Assembly (NCBI RefSeq): GCF_028462125.1
Contig: NZ_CP115468.1
Coordinates: 3,279,559-3,343,558, forward strand
Length of the DNA stretch: 64,000 nt
DNA from: Leptospira sp. GIMC2001
GTDB taxonomy: Bacteria; Spirochaetota; Leptospiria; Leptospirales; Leptospiraceae
Reading direction: 5' to 3'
Below, piece after piece: positions 35,201 to 46,277 of this stretch. The notes beneath the pieces are model-generated. The model was given only the letters and a program-made list of their open reading frames with translations, had not been told where the DNA came from and ran no database searches. A program made the position numbers and the translations under genes. Positions within the stretch are counted from its first letter, which is position 1. The number at the start of each line of letters is the position of its first letter.

Positions 35201-35313
35201 TAATTCCTATGACTCTATCACTTGCATGGGGACTTGGTTTCGGATCATTTGGATCGTTAGTGTTTATTCCTGCAGTTTTTTCTCTCTATGGAAAGGTTGT
35301 TGGAAAAAAATAA
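32221..35313 (+). CDS. RND family efflux transporter permease
   Basis: 1030 residues with the RND layout: TM1, a large periplasmic porter domain, TM2-6, a second periplasmic domain, TM8-12. The TM4 proton-relay region reads GMLVDNSIIISEN, with one Asp followed by Asn where AcrB has two Asp, as in many RND proteins outside the AcrB group. The FPGASP segment near residue 53 is typical. It should drive proton-dependent export. No membrane fusion protein or TolC-like gene is beside it, so it is an orphan permease or uses partners encoded elsewhere. Confidence 0.92.
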   Translation: MKKIIHYYVYNPLVANLTLIFLFLTGLISLYSMKQEAFPRVNLRQVRILTVFPGASPIDVEKKITIPIEEKLREVEGLDSVRSISRNSESDINIKIDLEHPDPDQVVNDLRRAVDRVTNFPIEVRDRPVVTEQKSSNFPILEIAVSGNITEQELQQSVRFIDDELRKVPGVSRVDLFGKRKEEWRILVNPILRKKYVINFSDIYESINRRIVSIPGGSFLSPITKDIRVTGEVEKIDELKNITIRSNENGQSVQLSQVANLNETYERPRAFAQSNGKEAVTLQIIKKDSGDIIETVNAIHAKLEELKPQLVKGIEIIDLNDEGLRATKRLDVVLTNSMQGLILVVLVLIVFFSFRDAIISSLSLPLTLLGTIIAFPFFDISFNLVSMLGIIIALGMLVDNSIIISENIYKLKKSGINARDASVQGASELIVPIFGSYLTTVAAFLPLALMSGIMGRFIWQIPFMVIVALTFSLFESFLLLPGRYAMFGKNPKEKEAKNRVRRVFRDVLERSFDNLRNSFVRGIRVVVRRPITTLAVIYSILIGSVLVLGIMNFNLFPKEGIDYVLIRAEFPASYSAQETARKLAYFDEVIAKIPKNEIQSSILKIGIQQTDPTDPLTRVGENLGMAQIILVPETERKRTAQVIFGELDEELKQIPDATSVMVDLVVNGPPIGAAVTVAIEGRDYKVLEEISQEMKSMLRTMDGVINIGDDYNFGREEIQIRVKDANSALTGIDTSTVASYVRTAIEGVEAASLRKGKDEIKVMILNQDEFRSQTNDLDRIEIANRYGLLTPIGAVTTRNVYKGVEAYFHNDFEKAITVTADVNEEIITSGAVNEKILEYFSDIGKRYSGYAIKFRGEQESTDKSMVSLGKATLLALFAIYAILAIIFNSALKPLVILSCIPLGFVGVVIGFILSGKTLSFLAMVGIIGLAGVIVNASIVLVDTIQEYEKKGIPFNDCLIEAASDRFRPILVTTFTTMAGMIPTAYAIGGSDPILIPMTLSLAWGLGFGSFGSLVFIPAVFSLYGKVVGKK

Positions 35314-35396
35314 TTTCTAAGAAGTTTCACAAATTATATTGAATTTTATAATTGTCTAATAGACAAATTATCATCAAGAAAGAGGATATAAACATA

Positions 35397-36029
35397 ATGA
35401 ATTATTTAGATCAATTGAAATGGCGCTACGCAACAAAAAAGATGAATGGAGCAAAAGTTCCTAAAGAAAAAATTGACAATATCCTTGAAGCAATTCAACT
35501 ATCTGCATCATCCTTAGGATTTCAACCTTACTCTATCTATGTTATTGAATCCGACTCTATGAAAAATAAAATTTTCGAATCTGGAGCCTGTACACAATCT
35601 CAAGTAAAAGCTGGATCACATTTAATTGTCTTTGCCGCCTGGTCGGAATCCAATCCAAAACAAGTAGATAATTTCTTCAATCTTATTGCTTCCACTCGCA
35701 GTGTAAGCCTTGAGAGCTTGGCTGGATTTAGAAAGTCCGTTGAATCAGCTGTGCTGTCCAAATCTCCAGACCAAATGCTAGAATGGTCAGCGAGACAAGC
35801 TTATATAGCATTAGGATTTGCACTGAATGCTTGTGCAATTGAGTCAATTGATGCAACTCCTATGGAAGGATTTGATCCAGCAAAAATGGATGAAGTTCTC
35901 GGACTTACTGCAAGAAAAGAGAAATCTGTTGTAATGATGGCTTTAGGTTACAGAGATGCTGAGAATGATCCACTTTCCAAAGCAAAGAAAGTTCGCAGGC
36001 CTAAATCTGAATTATTTCAAATCTTATAA
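35397..36029 (+). CDS. Nitroreductase family NAD(P)H oxidoreductase
   Basis: 210 residues from the ATG at 35397, chosen for the AGAGGA Shine-Dalgarno before it and for the usual MNYLDQLKWRYATKKM start. It belongs to the NfsB/YdgI-type flavin nitroreductases: the N-terminal RYATKKM FMN-phosphate region, QLSASSLGFQPY, and a C-terminal GYRDAEND-like loop. These enzymes use FMN and NAD(P)H to reduce nitro compounds or quinones; the physiological substrate is unknown. It is convergent with the SGNH gene that follows. Confidence 0.9.
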   Translation: MNYLDQLKWRYATKKMNGAKVPKEKIDNILEAIQLSASSLGFQPYSIYVIESDSMKNKIFESGACTQSQVKAGSHLIVFAAWSESNPKQVDNFFNLIASTRSVSLESLAGFRKSVESAVLSKSPDQMLEWSARQAYIALGFALNACAIESIDATPMEGFDPAKMDEVLGLTARKEKSVVMMALGYRDAENDPLSKAKKVRRPKSELFQIL

Positions 36030-36061
36030 ATTATAACTTTCAAAAGCTCTATTTATAATTT
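36028..36061. terminator. AT-rich hairpin between convergent genes
   Basis: Perfect 9-bp arms AAATTATAA and TTATAATTT surround a 16-base loop between the nitroreductase stop and the SGNH stop. The stem has no G or C, so it is a weak terminator at best. Confidence 0.3.
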
Positions 36062-37102
36062 TTTGCCAAGCCATCTTGATAGCTTAGTACTTCCGCAACT
36101 ATTGAGATGGGTATAGTCAGTAAAATCTCCTGTATCAAAAATTTCATTCGGAACTTCGATAAATTCTGCATCGGTCGCCTGTTTAGTTAAATCGTTCCAT
36201 ACTATTGGAAAAATTGTTTCTAACTCTTCCATTTCCGGAGAAAAGGGAATCTTAACAAAAATAGTTTTTTCATTTCGTCTATGAATTTGGGATTGAATTC
36301 TAATCAATGAATCAATTGAAGTTTTTCTAATATTTGAAAAAGCTAAACCCATCTCTTTTGGCAATTTTGCTCTTATATCCTTCCCATTGCATTCTTTCGA
36401 ACTTCCCTCGTAGTTTCTCCATTCCCATAATCCTTGTTTGGGCAAAATACTAATTAAATATTCATTATTTTTTCTTCTTTCTTTCAAAATTTGAATTGGA
36501 TCTCTTCCTAAAACATCTTGTAAAATATTGGAGTCGGAATTAATTCCGTCCACCATAGGTAAAATTCGCGCTGGAGCCGAAACTTGAGAATTGAATACAA
36601 CTATAGGAAAAGCAATGGATACCAAATGAAATAGGAAAGAACTCGCATCGGTATAATAGCTTTTCCACAAATCGGTTTTCCATAAAATTCTATATGATTT
36701 ACGTCCAAAATTCAATTGCAGTGGTTTATGAGCTTGGTATACATCTGATTTCGTAACATTGGTTGGAGAAAGATTGATCCAGTAGATGTCGGATTGAATC
36801 CCCTTCGACCAGATTTCATCTAGATCCAGTTCTATACCTTCTGGTTGCTGACTTGGTTTAGCTATGATTAATATATCATCCTGATTGATATTTGAAATTT
36901 TACTAAATTCATCGAGGTTCAAACCACTAATCCATTGACTGTCTCCCAAAATAATTAGTTTGTAGTTTTTTGCCTTGTAATCTCTATCTTTAGTCCAATT
37001 CCAATAGAATGCAGACTCTTCCAAAAAAATATTCATTATGTGAGGAGATAAGAATGAAATTGCTAATATTGAAATGAATGTTGCTAATAAAATTTTTTTC
37101 AT
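36053..37102 (-). CDS. SGNH/DltD-like protein, partner of MBOAT
   Basis: 349 residues with an N-terminal signal anchor (about 4-22). LGDSQW near residue 52 is the block I motif with Ser, and TDYTHLNSCG near the C-terminus offers the Asp-His pair. The layout is that of acceptor-side proteins which work with MBOAT acyltransferases (DltD, AlgJ types). It lies 19 bases downstream of an MBOAT gene. Compared with the SGNH proteins at 1534 and 4315 it is divergent and probably serves a different substrate. Confidence 0.7.
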   Translation of the reverse strand: MKKILLATFISILAISFLSPHIMNIFLEESAFYWNWTKDRDYKAKNYKLIILGDSQWISGLNLDEFSKISNINQDDILIIAKPSQQPEGIELDLDEIWSKGIQSDIYWINLSPTNVTKSDVYQAHKPLQLNFGRKSYRILWKTDLWKSYYTDASSFLFHLVSIAFPIVVFNSQVSAPARILPMVDGINSDSNILQDVLGRDPIQILKERRKNNEYLISILPKQGLWEWRNYEGSSKECNGKDIRAKLPKEMGLAFSNIRKTSIDSLIRIQSQIHRRNEKTIFVKIPFSPEMEELETIFPIVWNDLTKQATDAEFIEVPNEIFDTGDFTDYTHLNSCGSTKLSRWLGKKL

Positions 37103-37121
37103 TTATATTTGTATTCTATTC

Positions 37122-38528
37122 CTAAAATTGAAAATAGAAAAACTCCATCTTCTCAAAGATTCCAAAAAATAAAAATAATATAATTCCTATCATAATTGTT
37201 GAATAAAGTAATATTGGGTGAGCTTGAAACCAGACAAGAGGCTCTGATTCTTTTCTAAGAAATTGAATTCCATCAACTATCAAAATTGGTGATATAAAAA
37301 AAAGTATCTTTAGAAAAAGTACCAAATTAAAATAAAAACCAAAATTCACTTCTAATAGATAAATCAAACCATTCCAATCAGGAACCCGAAATAATAACAG
37401 TCCGTATGCAAAACTCCAGAAGGTTACAAACCATCCGACGACAGATAAAAGGTTTGATATTTTATCAAATTTGAACCAACGATTCTGCATGAGTACATTG
37501 TAGAATACAATATTTAACCCACAATAGATTCCCCAGATCAAATACCCATACGTCGCTCCATGCCATAATCCTCCAAGAGTCCAGACAATCACGATATTTA
37601 TATTTTGCCGCAACAATCCAATTCTATTGCCACCTAACGGTATATAGAGATAGTCACGAAGCCAAGAAGAAAGAGATATATGCCACCTTTTCCAAAACTC
37701 AGCCACAGACGTTGCAAAAAATGGCAAATTGAAATTTAACATTAACCGGAAACCCAGCATTTTTGCCATTCCACGTGCTGCATCCGTATATCCGCTGAAG
37801 TCTGCATAGACCTGAAAAGCAAAACAAAGAGCCACCCAAGAAACAATTCCCGGTTCCATCAAGGATGGGTTAGATAACATTTTATCTACGAAAGGACTCA
37901 AATTATCTGCGATAAAAACTTTCTTAAAAATTCCCCATAGGAAAAGCAAAAATCCATGATTCCATTCTACTGATTCAATTCGCCTTGGATTAGATATCTG
38001 AGGAAGCAAAGAAGACGGTCTTTCGATTGGACCCGCAAGCAAAAGTGGAAAAAATAAATCATAAACTGCAAATTCAAGTAAAGATTCAGTCGGCTTGATC
38101 ACTTGCCTGTAAATATCAAATAAATAACTTATATTATGAAATGTATAAAAGCTGATTCCTATAGGTAAGATAATCTCAGGAATTGGAAGCTTGTAATCAA
38201 ATCCAAGAAATATTGCCAAATCATTTCCACTACCCAAAAGAAACATCGCATATTTAAAAAAACCGAGAACGAAGAGATTAGTAACAATTCCAAAAATAAA
38301 ATATTTTCTTTTCGTAATTGAATTCGTATTTTCGAAAATATATTTTCCAAGTTTAAAATTAAATAAAATCATTACCAATAAAAGAAAAGTCATCCTCCAA
38401 TCCCAGAAGGAATAGAAGAAGATCCCACTAACTAAAAGTAATTGATTTTGTTTTGTTTTATGAAAATTATAATAAAAGAAAAGAAATACTGCGAAGAATA
38501 AAAGAAAAGGAAGTGAATTGAAAAGCAT
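37122..38528 (-). CDS. MBOAT family O-acyltransferase (AlgI-like), second copy
   Basis: 468 residues, polytopic, with the MBOAT signature in RWHISLSSWLRDY and the active-site H323 in GGLWHGATY. It shares the MLFNS start and FYFQF end pattern with the MBOAT at 2822-4249, so the two are paralogues. The ATG overlaps the stop of the GAF/GGDEF-like gene by one base, which ties this acylation pair to a signalling-type protein. Confidence 0.9.
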   Translation of the reverse strand: MLFNSLPFLLFFAVFLFFYYNFHKTKQNQLLLVSGIFFYSFWDWRMTFLLLVMILFNFKLGKYIFENTNSITKRKYFIFGIVTNLFVLGFFKYAMFLLGSGNDLAIFLGFDYKLPIPEIILPIGISFYTFHNISYLFDIYRQVIKPTESLLEFAVYDLFFPLLLAGPIERPSSLLPQISNPRRIESVEWNHGFLLFLWGIFKKVFIADNLSPFVDKMLSNPSLMEPGIVSWVALCFAFQVYADFSGYTDAARGMAKMLGFRLMLNFNLPFFATSVAEFWKRWHISLSSWLRDYLYIPLGGNRIGLLRQNINIVIVWTLGGLWHGATYGYLIWGIYCGLNIVFYNVLMQNRWFKFDKISNLLSVVGWFVTFWSFAYGLLLFRVPDWNGLIYLLEVNFGFYFNLVLFLKILFFISPILIVDGIQFLRKESEPLVWFQAHPILLYSTIMIGIILFLFFGIFEKMEFFYFQF

Positions 38529-40369
38529 TACGCCTCTTCAATCATTTCCATAAATTGCTCTTTCATTTTAGAATCACGAGGATATTCCAGAGTCAAAATT
38601 CTATAACTTGCCTTGAATTGCGTTTTAGCATTTTCTTCTGGAGGCTTAAAGTGGTTCTTGATTTTTCGAACGAGAATATCAGACTCTTCCTTATCCTTTG
38701 AATGAAAAATCGCTACGAATTTTCCTGGACCAACTCTAACATAATGGTCGTTCTCACCTAAATGTTCGAGAATACTTTTACGCAACATATCGCAATATAC
38801 AGCGAAATAGCTGTCACCCAGGATTTGTATCATTCTAGGATAGTTCTGAACTTTGAATACAGCAACAGTAAAAGAAGTGTTTAGACTATTAGCTTTTTGG
38901 ATTTCGGAAGTCAACCGCTCATCAATTGGAGAGAATGGATTTCTAAAGGAATTATCTTTCTCATCCAATATCAAAATATTCGCAAATACGGGAGCGATTA
39001 ACTCAAACAAACCGAGAACGGTTTCTTTAGTTAAAGGATTCCACGGCTCTTCTAGTTTATGAATGATAAAAATTCCAACTAACCAATTCAAATTAATCAT
39101 AGGAATCATAGTAAATTGTTCGATGATTCCGATCTCATCATTAGGAATCAGAGATAACAATTCAGAGTCATTTGCAAAATTATCAACCGTGTAGATTCCA
39201 TTGACATTGGAAACCATTCCAACCAAGTCGGAATTTCGTTTCAAACGAAAAGAATCTATTGTTGCAGGCGTTAGTTGATTCGAAGAAAATATTTTATACT
39301 CGTCCTTACGGATTGGATCGAAGATGAGAAATGTGAAAAGAGAGACTTTGAATCTTTCTTTCATGACTTTTACAAGAAGATCGTAAGCAACATCCAATTT
39401 TCGAAAGGCTGCCATCTCACGAGCCACTGCCATAACCGAATTATTAGCATCCAGTTTTTCATTGATTCGTTCAATCTGGGCTGCTCTCTCTTCGAACTCG
39501 CCAACTCGATCGAAAACAGATCCAGCAATATCGGCGAGAATCTTTATAAATTCCAAATCATCAGTAATATACTCTTCTCCATTGATCAATGGACCAAGTG
39601 CTATGAAGCCATAGAACTGATCCATAAATCGAATCGGTGCGATGATTTCTGCATTCATAGCTTCAAGGATTTTCTTTTCTGAAGTCGGTATATTTCCAGA
39701 TAGCAATTCTCCAGCATACATAACGGATTCACTAGATTTTACTTTATTGTAGATTTCATCTGCTTTGGTAAAGCTCCAATCTGATGTGGGTTGAAACCCG
39801 CTATATTCCAATAAATCAAGACGTTCAAAATTTCCTGTGACAGATGAGAAAATCGCCATTGTCTCAGAGCCAACTTGACCTATGATCGAATAATTTAAGT
39901 TAGCAAAAAATTGATCGTAAGTTGATGCAGAAGCAATTTCTTTCGTTATTTCGAAAATTGCTTTATAGTTTTCGATTTTTTTCTTGGAAGCGAGATGGTA
40001 TTCGATCGGAGCAGTTGTAAAATCAGATTCATCATCGAATAAGAATTCTTCGTTCTCTTTAACTGTATCTTTAGATGAAGGCTGAATGGGAGTTCGCTCA
40101 GAAGATTCTCTAGCTTCGTCTTCCCAGACATCAAATTCATTAACATCAATATCGTGAACCAAACTTTCGTTAGCTAGTTTAGTCTCATCTTCTTTTAATT
40201 TTTCGGCTTTCTTAAGTAGACCAACAAATGGAGTATCCGTCGAACTTTTAACAGTAGAATCTACTAAGAAATCTTCCGCTCTTGATAGCAATCCACCAGC
40301 CTTCTCGATTGGATGGGTACGACTGCTAGAATCTGTTTGAAGTTCTTCTGCCTTCCCTAAGAGGCTCAT
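38528..40369 (-). CDS. GAF-domain protein with degenerate GGDEF and N-terminal short repeats
   Basis: 613 residues. The first 60 residues hold three copies of a LLxKAExL-like motif (residues 2-10, 26-34, 50-58), then an acidic linker. Two GAF-like domains follow (about 135-285 and 305-460). The C-terminal 140 residues look like a GGDEF fold, but the signature loop reads VGPGKF instead of GGDEF, so diguanylate cyclase activity is unlikely. It may bind nucleotides or act as a scaffold. It is cytoplasmic. It starts 2 bases after the acidic repeat protein and overlaps the MBOAT gene. Confidence 0.72.
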   Translation of the reverse strand: MSLLGKAEELQTDSSSRTHPIEKAGGLLSRAEDFLVDSTVKSSTDTPFVGLLKKAEKLKEDETKLANESLVHDIDVNEFDVWEDEARESSERTPIQPSSKDTVKENEEFLFDDESDFTTAPIEYHLASKKKIENYKAIFEITKEIASASTYDQFFANLNYSIIGQVGSETMAIFSSVTGNFERLDLLEYSGFQPTSDWSFTKADEIYNKVKSSESVMYAGELLSGNIPTSEKKILEAMNAEIIAPIRFMDQFYGFIALGPLINGEEYITDDLEFIKILADIAGSVFDRVGEFEERAAQIERINEKLDANNSVMAVAREMAAFRKLDVAYDLLVKVMKERFKVSLFTFLIFDPIRKDEYKIFSSNQLTPATIDSFRLKRNSDLVGMVSNVNGIYTVDNFANDSELLSLIPNDEIGIIEQFTMIPMINLNWLVGIFIIHKLEEPWNPLTKETVLGLFELIAPVFANILILDEKDNSFRNPFSPIDERLTSEIQKANSLNTSFTVAVFKVQNYPRMIQILGDSYFAVYCDMLRKSILEHLGENDHYVRVGPGKFVAIFHSKDKEESDILVRKIKNHFKPPEENAKTQFKASYRILTLEYPRDSKMKEQFMEMIEEA

Positions 40370-40371
40370 GA

Positions 40372-43353
40372 TTAAAGACCAATTTCTTTCATCAATTTTT
40401 TATAAAGATCGAAGTAATTGGACTTGGAGAATTCTCTGATAAGATCATCCGGTAAGTTCCCAAGCATTCCATCCAAATAAGCAAGAACTTTCTTCTTCTC
40501 TTCAATGGATAATTGATCTTTGGCATTCTCACTGCTAGTTTCTTCGTCAGTAATCCTTGATTCTTCGATCTTGTTATCACTTTCAGCTGCTGGAGTCGCA
40601 CGCAGTTCTTCCAAAGGAGATAATGATCCGTCCTCAGCATACTCGTCCATATCGATGACTTCAATGTCATCTTCTTGATCGAGGTCAAGGGAAGAAAATT
40701 TAGTCGAAGAATCATCTTGAGAGAAATCTAAATCGGAGGAATCACTAAATTGCGAATCTGAAGAATCTAAATCTGTTGCAACCATGTCAAATTCAGAATC
40801 ATCTGATACATCAGGAGTCTCTTCAACTATTTGATCCTGAACTTCGAGATCTTCACCTGGTGGCAAATCTCCAAGAATATTTGTCAATTCTTCATTAGAA
40901 AGTGTGATAGGCTCATCCGCACTAGTATCATCTAACGAAAATTCGTCGGCAGAGAACTCGTCAGAATCTGAGCTGACTATCGGAGACTCGGCTTCATCTT
41001 CATCATCAATTAATGTAATTTCATCCTCAACCGGAATCAAATCCAATCCGAAGTCGTCTTCTCCGAATCCAGATCCAGAAGCAGCTTTTGAGGTTTCTGG
41101 ATTATCAAGACTATCTTCAGAAGATTCAAGAGGTTCTATCTCCTCGAAACCTGCGATTGCAGGAAGCTCATCTTCTGCTCCTAAAATATTTCCTAACTCT
41201 TCGTCTGAGAGAGTTAGGTTGTCTTCTTCTTCCGCATCAGCTTTAATTTCTGTCGAATCATTCGCGTCAGATGGTTCAGACAATAGATCTATATCTTCGG
41301 AGGAGACATCAGCATCTTCTAAAGTAAATTCTTCGAAATCAACCGTATCATCTGGTTCTGGAAGACCAGCAAGGTCGAATTCATCTTCATCACCCATTGG
41401 ATCAAAATTTGTTGCTAACGAATCATCATCATGCGTAGATTCAGCGTCTTCTTCATCACCGGTAATTGCAGAAAGCTCATCGAGTGATAAGGTTATAGGC
41501 TCATCTGCCTCTTCATCCTTGATCTCAAGACCATTTATAATTTCATCTGTATCTGTTGTATCAATAGCATCTTTATCTTTATCTTTATCTTTATCTTTAT
41601 TTTCATCTTTTTCTGAATCAAAAGATATATCATTAGAATCTTCAGGAAGGGTATCATCCCAAGCAAATCCCAAGCCAGACTCATCATCGTCTGCCGTCGT
41701 TAGCTTAGAATCCAAACTTTCCAATGGTTCATCAGAAAAAATATCTGAATCCAATTCATCGATTGGTTTATCAGAAAAGATATCTTCTTCGGATTTCTTT
41801 TCTTCAGAATCAAAAAGTCCGTCATCCAAACTCGAATCAGAATCTCCGAAATCGAAGTCATCCTTAGAATCTTCCTCCGAATCCGCGGTTGTGATATTTG
41901 CCAACTCATCCATCGAAAGTGTAATTGGTTCATCTGCCGCGTCTTCTTCACCAAAAAGATCTTCATCGCTCTCTAATAAATTGGAATTTGCTTCTTGCTC
42001 GGATTCCAAACTAGATTCATCAATTGTAAAATCATCATTATCACCAAATTCCATTGTGGATGGTGAATGCTTTTCTTCATCACTCTCTTCAAAAGCAGCT
42101 ATGTTCTCGAGCTCATCGAGAGAAAGTGTGATCGGTTCTTCTGCCGCATCTTCTTCACTAAATAAATCAGTCGCGGAAGGAGGATCCGAATCTAATACAC
42201 CATCAAAGTCAAGATCATCATTGAATGAAGTTTGTGGCGCATTATTGATATCTAAATCTAGGCCTAATTCATTATCGTCGCTATCAACAACATGATATTC
42301 ATTAGTATCAGAATCTTCTTCCTCGGATGCCATAATATTTTCAAGCTCATCCATAGACAGAGCAATAGGTTCATCCGATAGGTCTTCGTTCTCATCAAGC
42401 AAAGAAGTAGATTCAGTTTCCTTTTCTTCATTTGGAACTAAGTGGTCATGATCAGATTCAAGACCGACCATACTTGCTTCTCTTTCATCTTCATCAAAAA
42501 TATCAGTGCCTAAAATTTGATCCAGTTCATCATCCGAAAATACTGTTGTCCCAGTGCTATCGTCATTCGGGTCAATATTTTCTGAGGTTTCGTTGATATC
42601 GGCAAAATCTTCGTCCTCTAGATCATTTGAATCGTTGCCTGTTATATTATCTAATTCATCGATAGAAAGTGTAATAGGTTCATCTTCTTCGTCCGACTCA
42701 CCAAAAGTAAGATCGTCATCATTAAAAGAACTATCATTTTCTGATGTTAGGTTTTCATTTACGATTTCATCAATTTTTTCATCGATCAACGGATCATCTT
42801 CGTCCAGATCCAGTTCAATCTCTGTATCGGAGTCATTTTCAATCTTAGAATCCGACTCGGTATCAAAACCATCAAAGTCTTCCAAAACGGTATCCTCATG
42901 TGATGTTTTGGCACTTGAGTCTGTATCACCAAAATTCTCGAAAGAATCACCGCTTGAATCAGAATCATTTATATTAAAATCTATATCTTCAAAATCAGTT
43001 GATTCGGAATCGTGGGACAAATGATCTTCCACGACAAATTCTTCGCCAATCAAATCGAGCTCAGAATCCAAATCCATACCCAGTGAATCGCCTTCTACTG
43101 GATAGTCATCGCCTGAACTTGCAACCATTGAATCTAAACCAAAATCGTCATCAGCATCAAGCAATACTTCTTCTGATTCACTGGCTCCTATTTCATTCAG
43201 GTCTGGAGGTTCCATACCTGGATCGATAAGTTCATTATTTTTAGCTATGGAGGCATCTTCTCCTTCCATTTCAAATGAAAAGGAGTCTTCGTCTAACACG
43301 GGTTCCATATCAGAAAACTCGTCTTCGTTGAATTTACTAGCTTTGTCAGCCAT
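40372..43353 (-). CDS. Very acidic repeat protein, unknown function
   Basis: 993 residues dominated by Asp, Glu and Ser, with no membrane segment. At least seven copies of a motif near DEPITLSxDELxNI occur, at about residues 221, 324, 403, 472, 615, 710 and 810, with a looser copy near 270. Spacing is irregular (60-140 residues) and the intervals are disordered in character. The last 45 residues differ: a folded-looking helical segment with LAYLDGMLGNLPDDLIREF. I do not recognise the family. It heads a four-gene run with the GAF/GGDEF-like protein and an MBOAT-SGNH pair. It may be a scaffold with repeated docking sites. Confidence 0.75.
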   Translation of the reverse strand: MADKASKFNEDEFSDMEPVLDEDSFSFEMEGEDASIAKNNELIDPGMEPPDLNEIGASESEEVLLDADDDFGLDSMVASSGDDYPVEGDSLGMDLDSELDLIGEEFVVEDHLSHDSESTDFEDIDFNINDSDSSGDSFENFGDTDSSAKTSHEDTVLEDFDGFDTESDSKIENDSDTEIELDLDEDDPLIDEKIDEIVNENLTSENDSSFNDDDLTFGESDEEDEPITLSIDELDNITGNDSNDLEDEDFADINETSENIDPNDDSTGTTVFSDDELDQILGTDIFDEDEREASMVGLESDHDHLVPNEEKETESTSLLDENEDLSDEPIALSMDELENIMASEEEDSDTNEYHVVDSDDNELGLDLDINNAPQTSFNDDLDFDGVLDSDPPSATDLFSEEDAAEEPITLSLDELENIAAFEESDEEKHSPSTMEFGDNDDFTIDESSLESEQEANSNLLESDEDLFGEEDAADEPITLSMDELANITTADSEEDSKDDFDFGDSDSSLDDGLFDSEEKKSEEDIFSDKPIDELDSDIFSDEPLESLDSKLTTADDDESGLGFAWDDTLPEDSNDISFDSEKDENKDKDKDKDKDAIDTTDTDEIINGLEIKDEEADEPITLSLDELSAITGDEEDAESTHDDDSLATNFDPMGDEDEFDLAGLPEPDDTVDFEEFTLEDADVSSEDIDLLSEPSDANDSTEIKADAEEEDNLTLSDEELGNILGAEDELPAIAGFEEIEPLESSEDSLDNPETSKAASGSGFGEDDFGLDLIPVEDEITLIDDEDEAESPIVSSDSDEFSADEFSLDDTSADEPITLSNEELTNILGDLPPGEDLEVQDQIVEETPDVSDDSEFDMVATDLDSSDSQFSDSSDLDFSQDDSSTKFSSLDLDQEDDIEVIDMDEYAEDGSLSPLEELRATPAAESDNKIEESRITDEETSSENAKDQLSIEEKKKVLAYLDGMLGNLPDDLIREFSKSNYFDLYKKLMKEIGL
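41571..41600. repeat. Hexanucleotide tandem repeat (CTTTAT)5 inside the acidic protein gene
   Basis: Five perfect copies of a 6-base unit, coding for an Asp-Lys run in the protein. Changes in copy number would add or remove two residues at a time and keep the frame, so this is length variation, not on/off switching. Confidence 0.85.
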
Positions 43354-43521
43354 GCCTTACCTTTCTACCTATCTCCCAAACGAATCATAAACCATCTAAG
43401 TCTATATAATTGGATATTATTTAAGGGCGATTGAGTAATTCTCAATTCGATCTTGTATGCTTCCATCTTTCCAATAAGATATTCCAATCGAAAAGAAATA
43501 CAAGAAAGATTTTGAAATACT

Positions 43522-43558
43522 CTCCCACTCTCTTAGTATTTTCGGAAAGAAGTGGGGG
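43522..43558 (-). terminator. Possible terminator after atpC
   Basis: Arms CTCCCACT and AGTGGGGG pair at seven positions plus one wobble, 7 bases beyond the atpC stop on the minus strand. No clean T-run follows, so it is a weak candidate. Confidence 0.4.
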
Positions 43559-43564
43559 AAAAAG

Positions 43565-43963
43565 TTAATTTTGTTTGAGTAAAATGCGAGTTTTGGCTTT
43601 TTTTATTTCCTTCACTTTGTCTAGTGAGGCTGGCATAGCAGCAAGCTCAGCCAATCGAGCTTCAGATTCAGCAATATTGATAGATTCCATGCTATCAGCA
43701 CCATCTGCGAGGATATTCACAACAGATTTACGGACTTCTACGAATCCACCATCCACTACCATTTTCAGAACGGAACCATCGATCTTACGAATCTGAATGA
43801 TTCCTATTCCCAGAGAAGCAACCAAGGGAGCATGGTTTGGGTAGATACCAAATGAACCTACTTCCCCTGGAACCACAACGGATGCAACCTCACCAGAGAA
43901 TAAGTTTTTCTCTGGTGAAAGGATGGAAACTTTCAGTGATTTTTGAGTGCTTTCTTCTGACAT
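43565..43963 (-). CDS. atpC: ATP synthase epsilon subunit
   Basis: 132 residues. The N-terminal beta barrel (LKVSILSPEKNLFSGEV, VVVPGEVGSFGIYPNHAPLV) is diagnostic, followed by the helical C-terminal hairpin. It is part of the central stalk of F1 and can inhibit ATP hydrolysis. It is the last gene of the operon, 4 bases after atpD. Confidence 0.96.
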   Translation of the reverse strand: MSEESTQKSLKVSILSPEKNLFSGEVASVVVPGEVGSFGIYPNHAPLVASLGIGIIQIRKIDGSVLKMVVDGGFVEVRKSVVNILADGADSMESINIAESEARLAELAAMPASLDKVKEIKKAKTRILLKQN

Positions 43964-43967
43964 AATT

Positions 43968-46266
<2,299 letters not shown>

Positions 46267-46277
46267 CTTCTAAACCC

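Noticed and set aside
38528..38960. Active diguanylate cyclase
   Set aside because: The GGDEF loop is replaced by VGPGKF, so the catalytic Asp/Glu pair is missing.
41571..41600. CRISPR-like array
   Set aside because: Only a 6-base tandem repeat inside a gene, with no spacers and no cas genes.
40904..42295. 463-residue Ser-rich open frame on the plus strand
   Set aside because: It is the antisense of the acidic repeat gene. GAT/GAA-rich coding DNA read backwards gives Ser codons and few stops. It has no Shine-Dalgarno and no domain.
42554..43024. 156-residue Ser-rich plus-strand frame
   Set aside because: Another antisense shadow of the acidic repeat gene.
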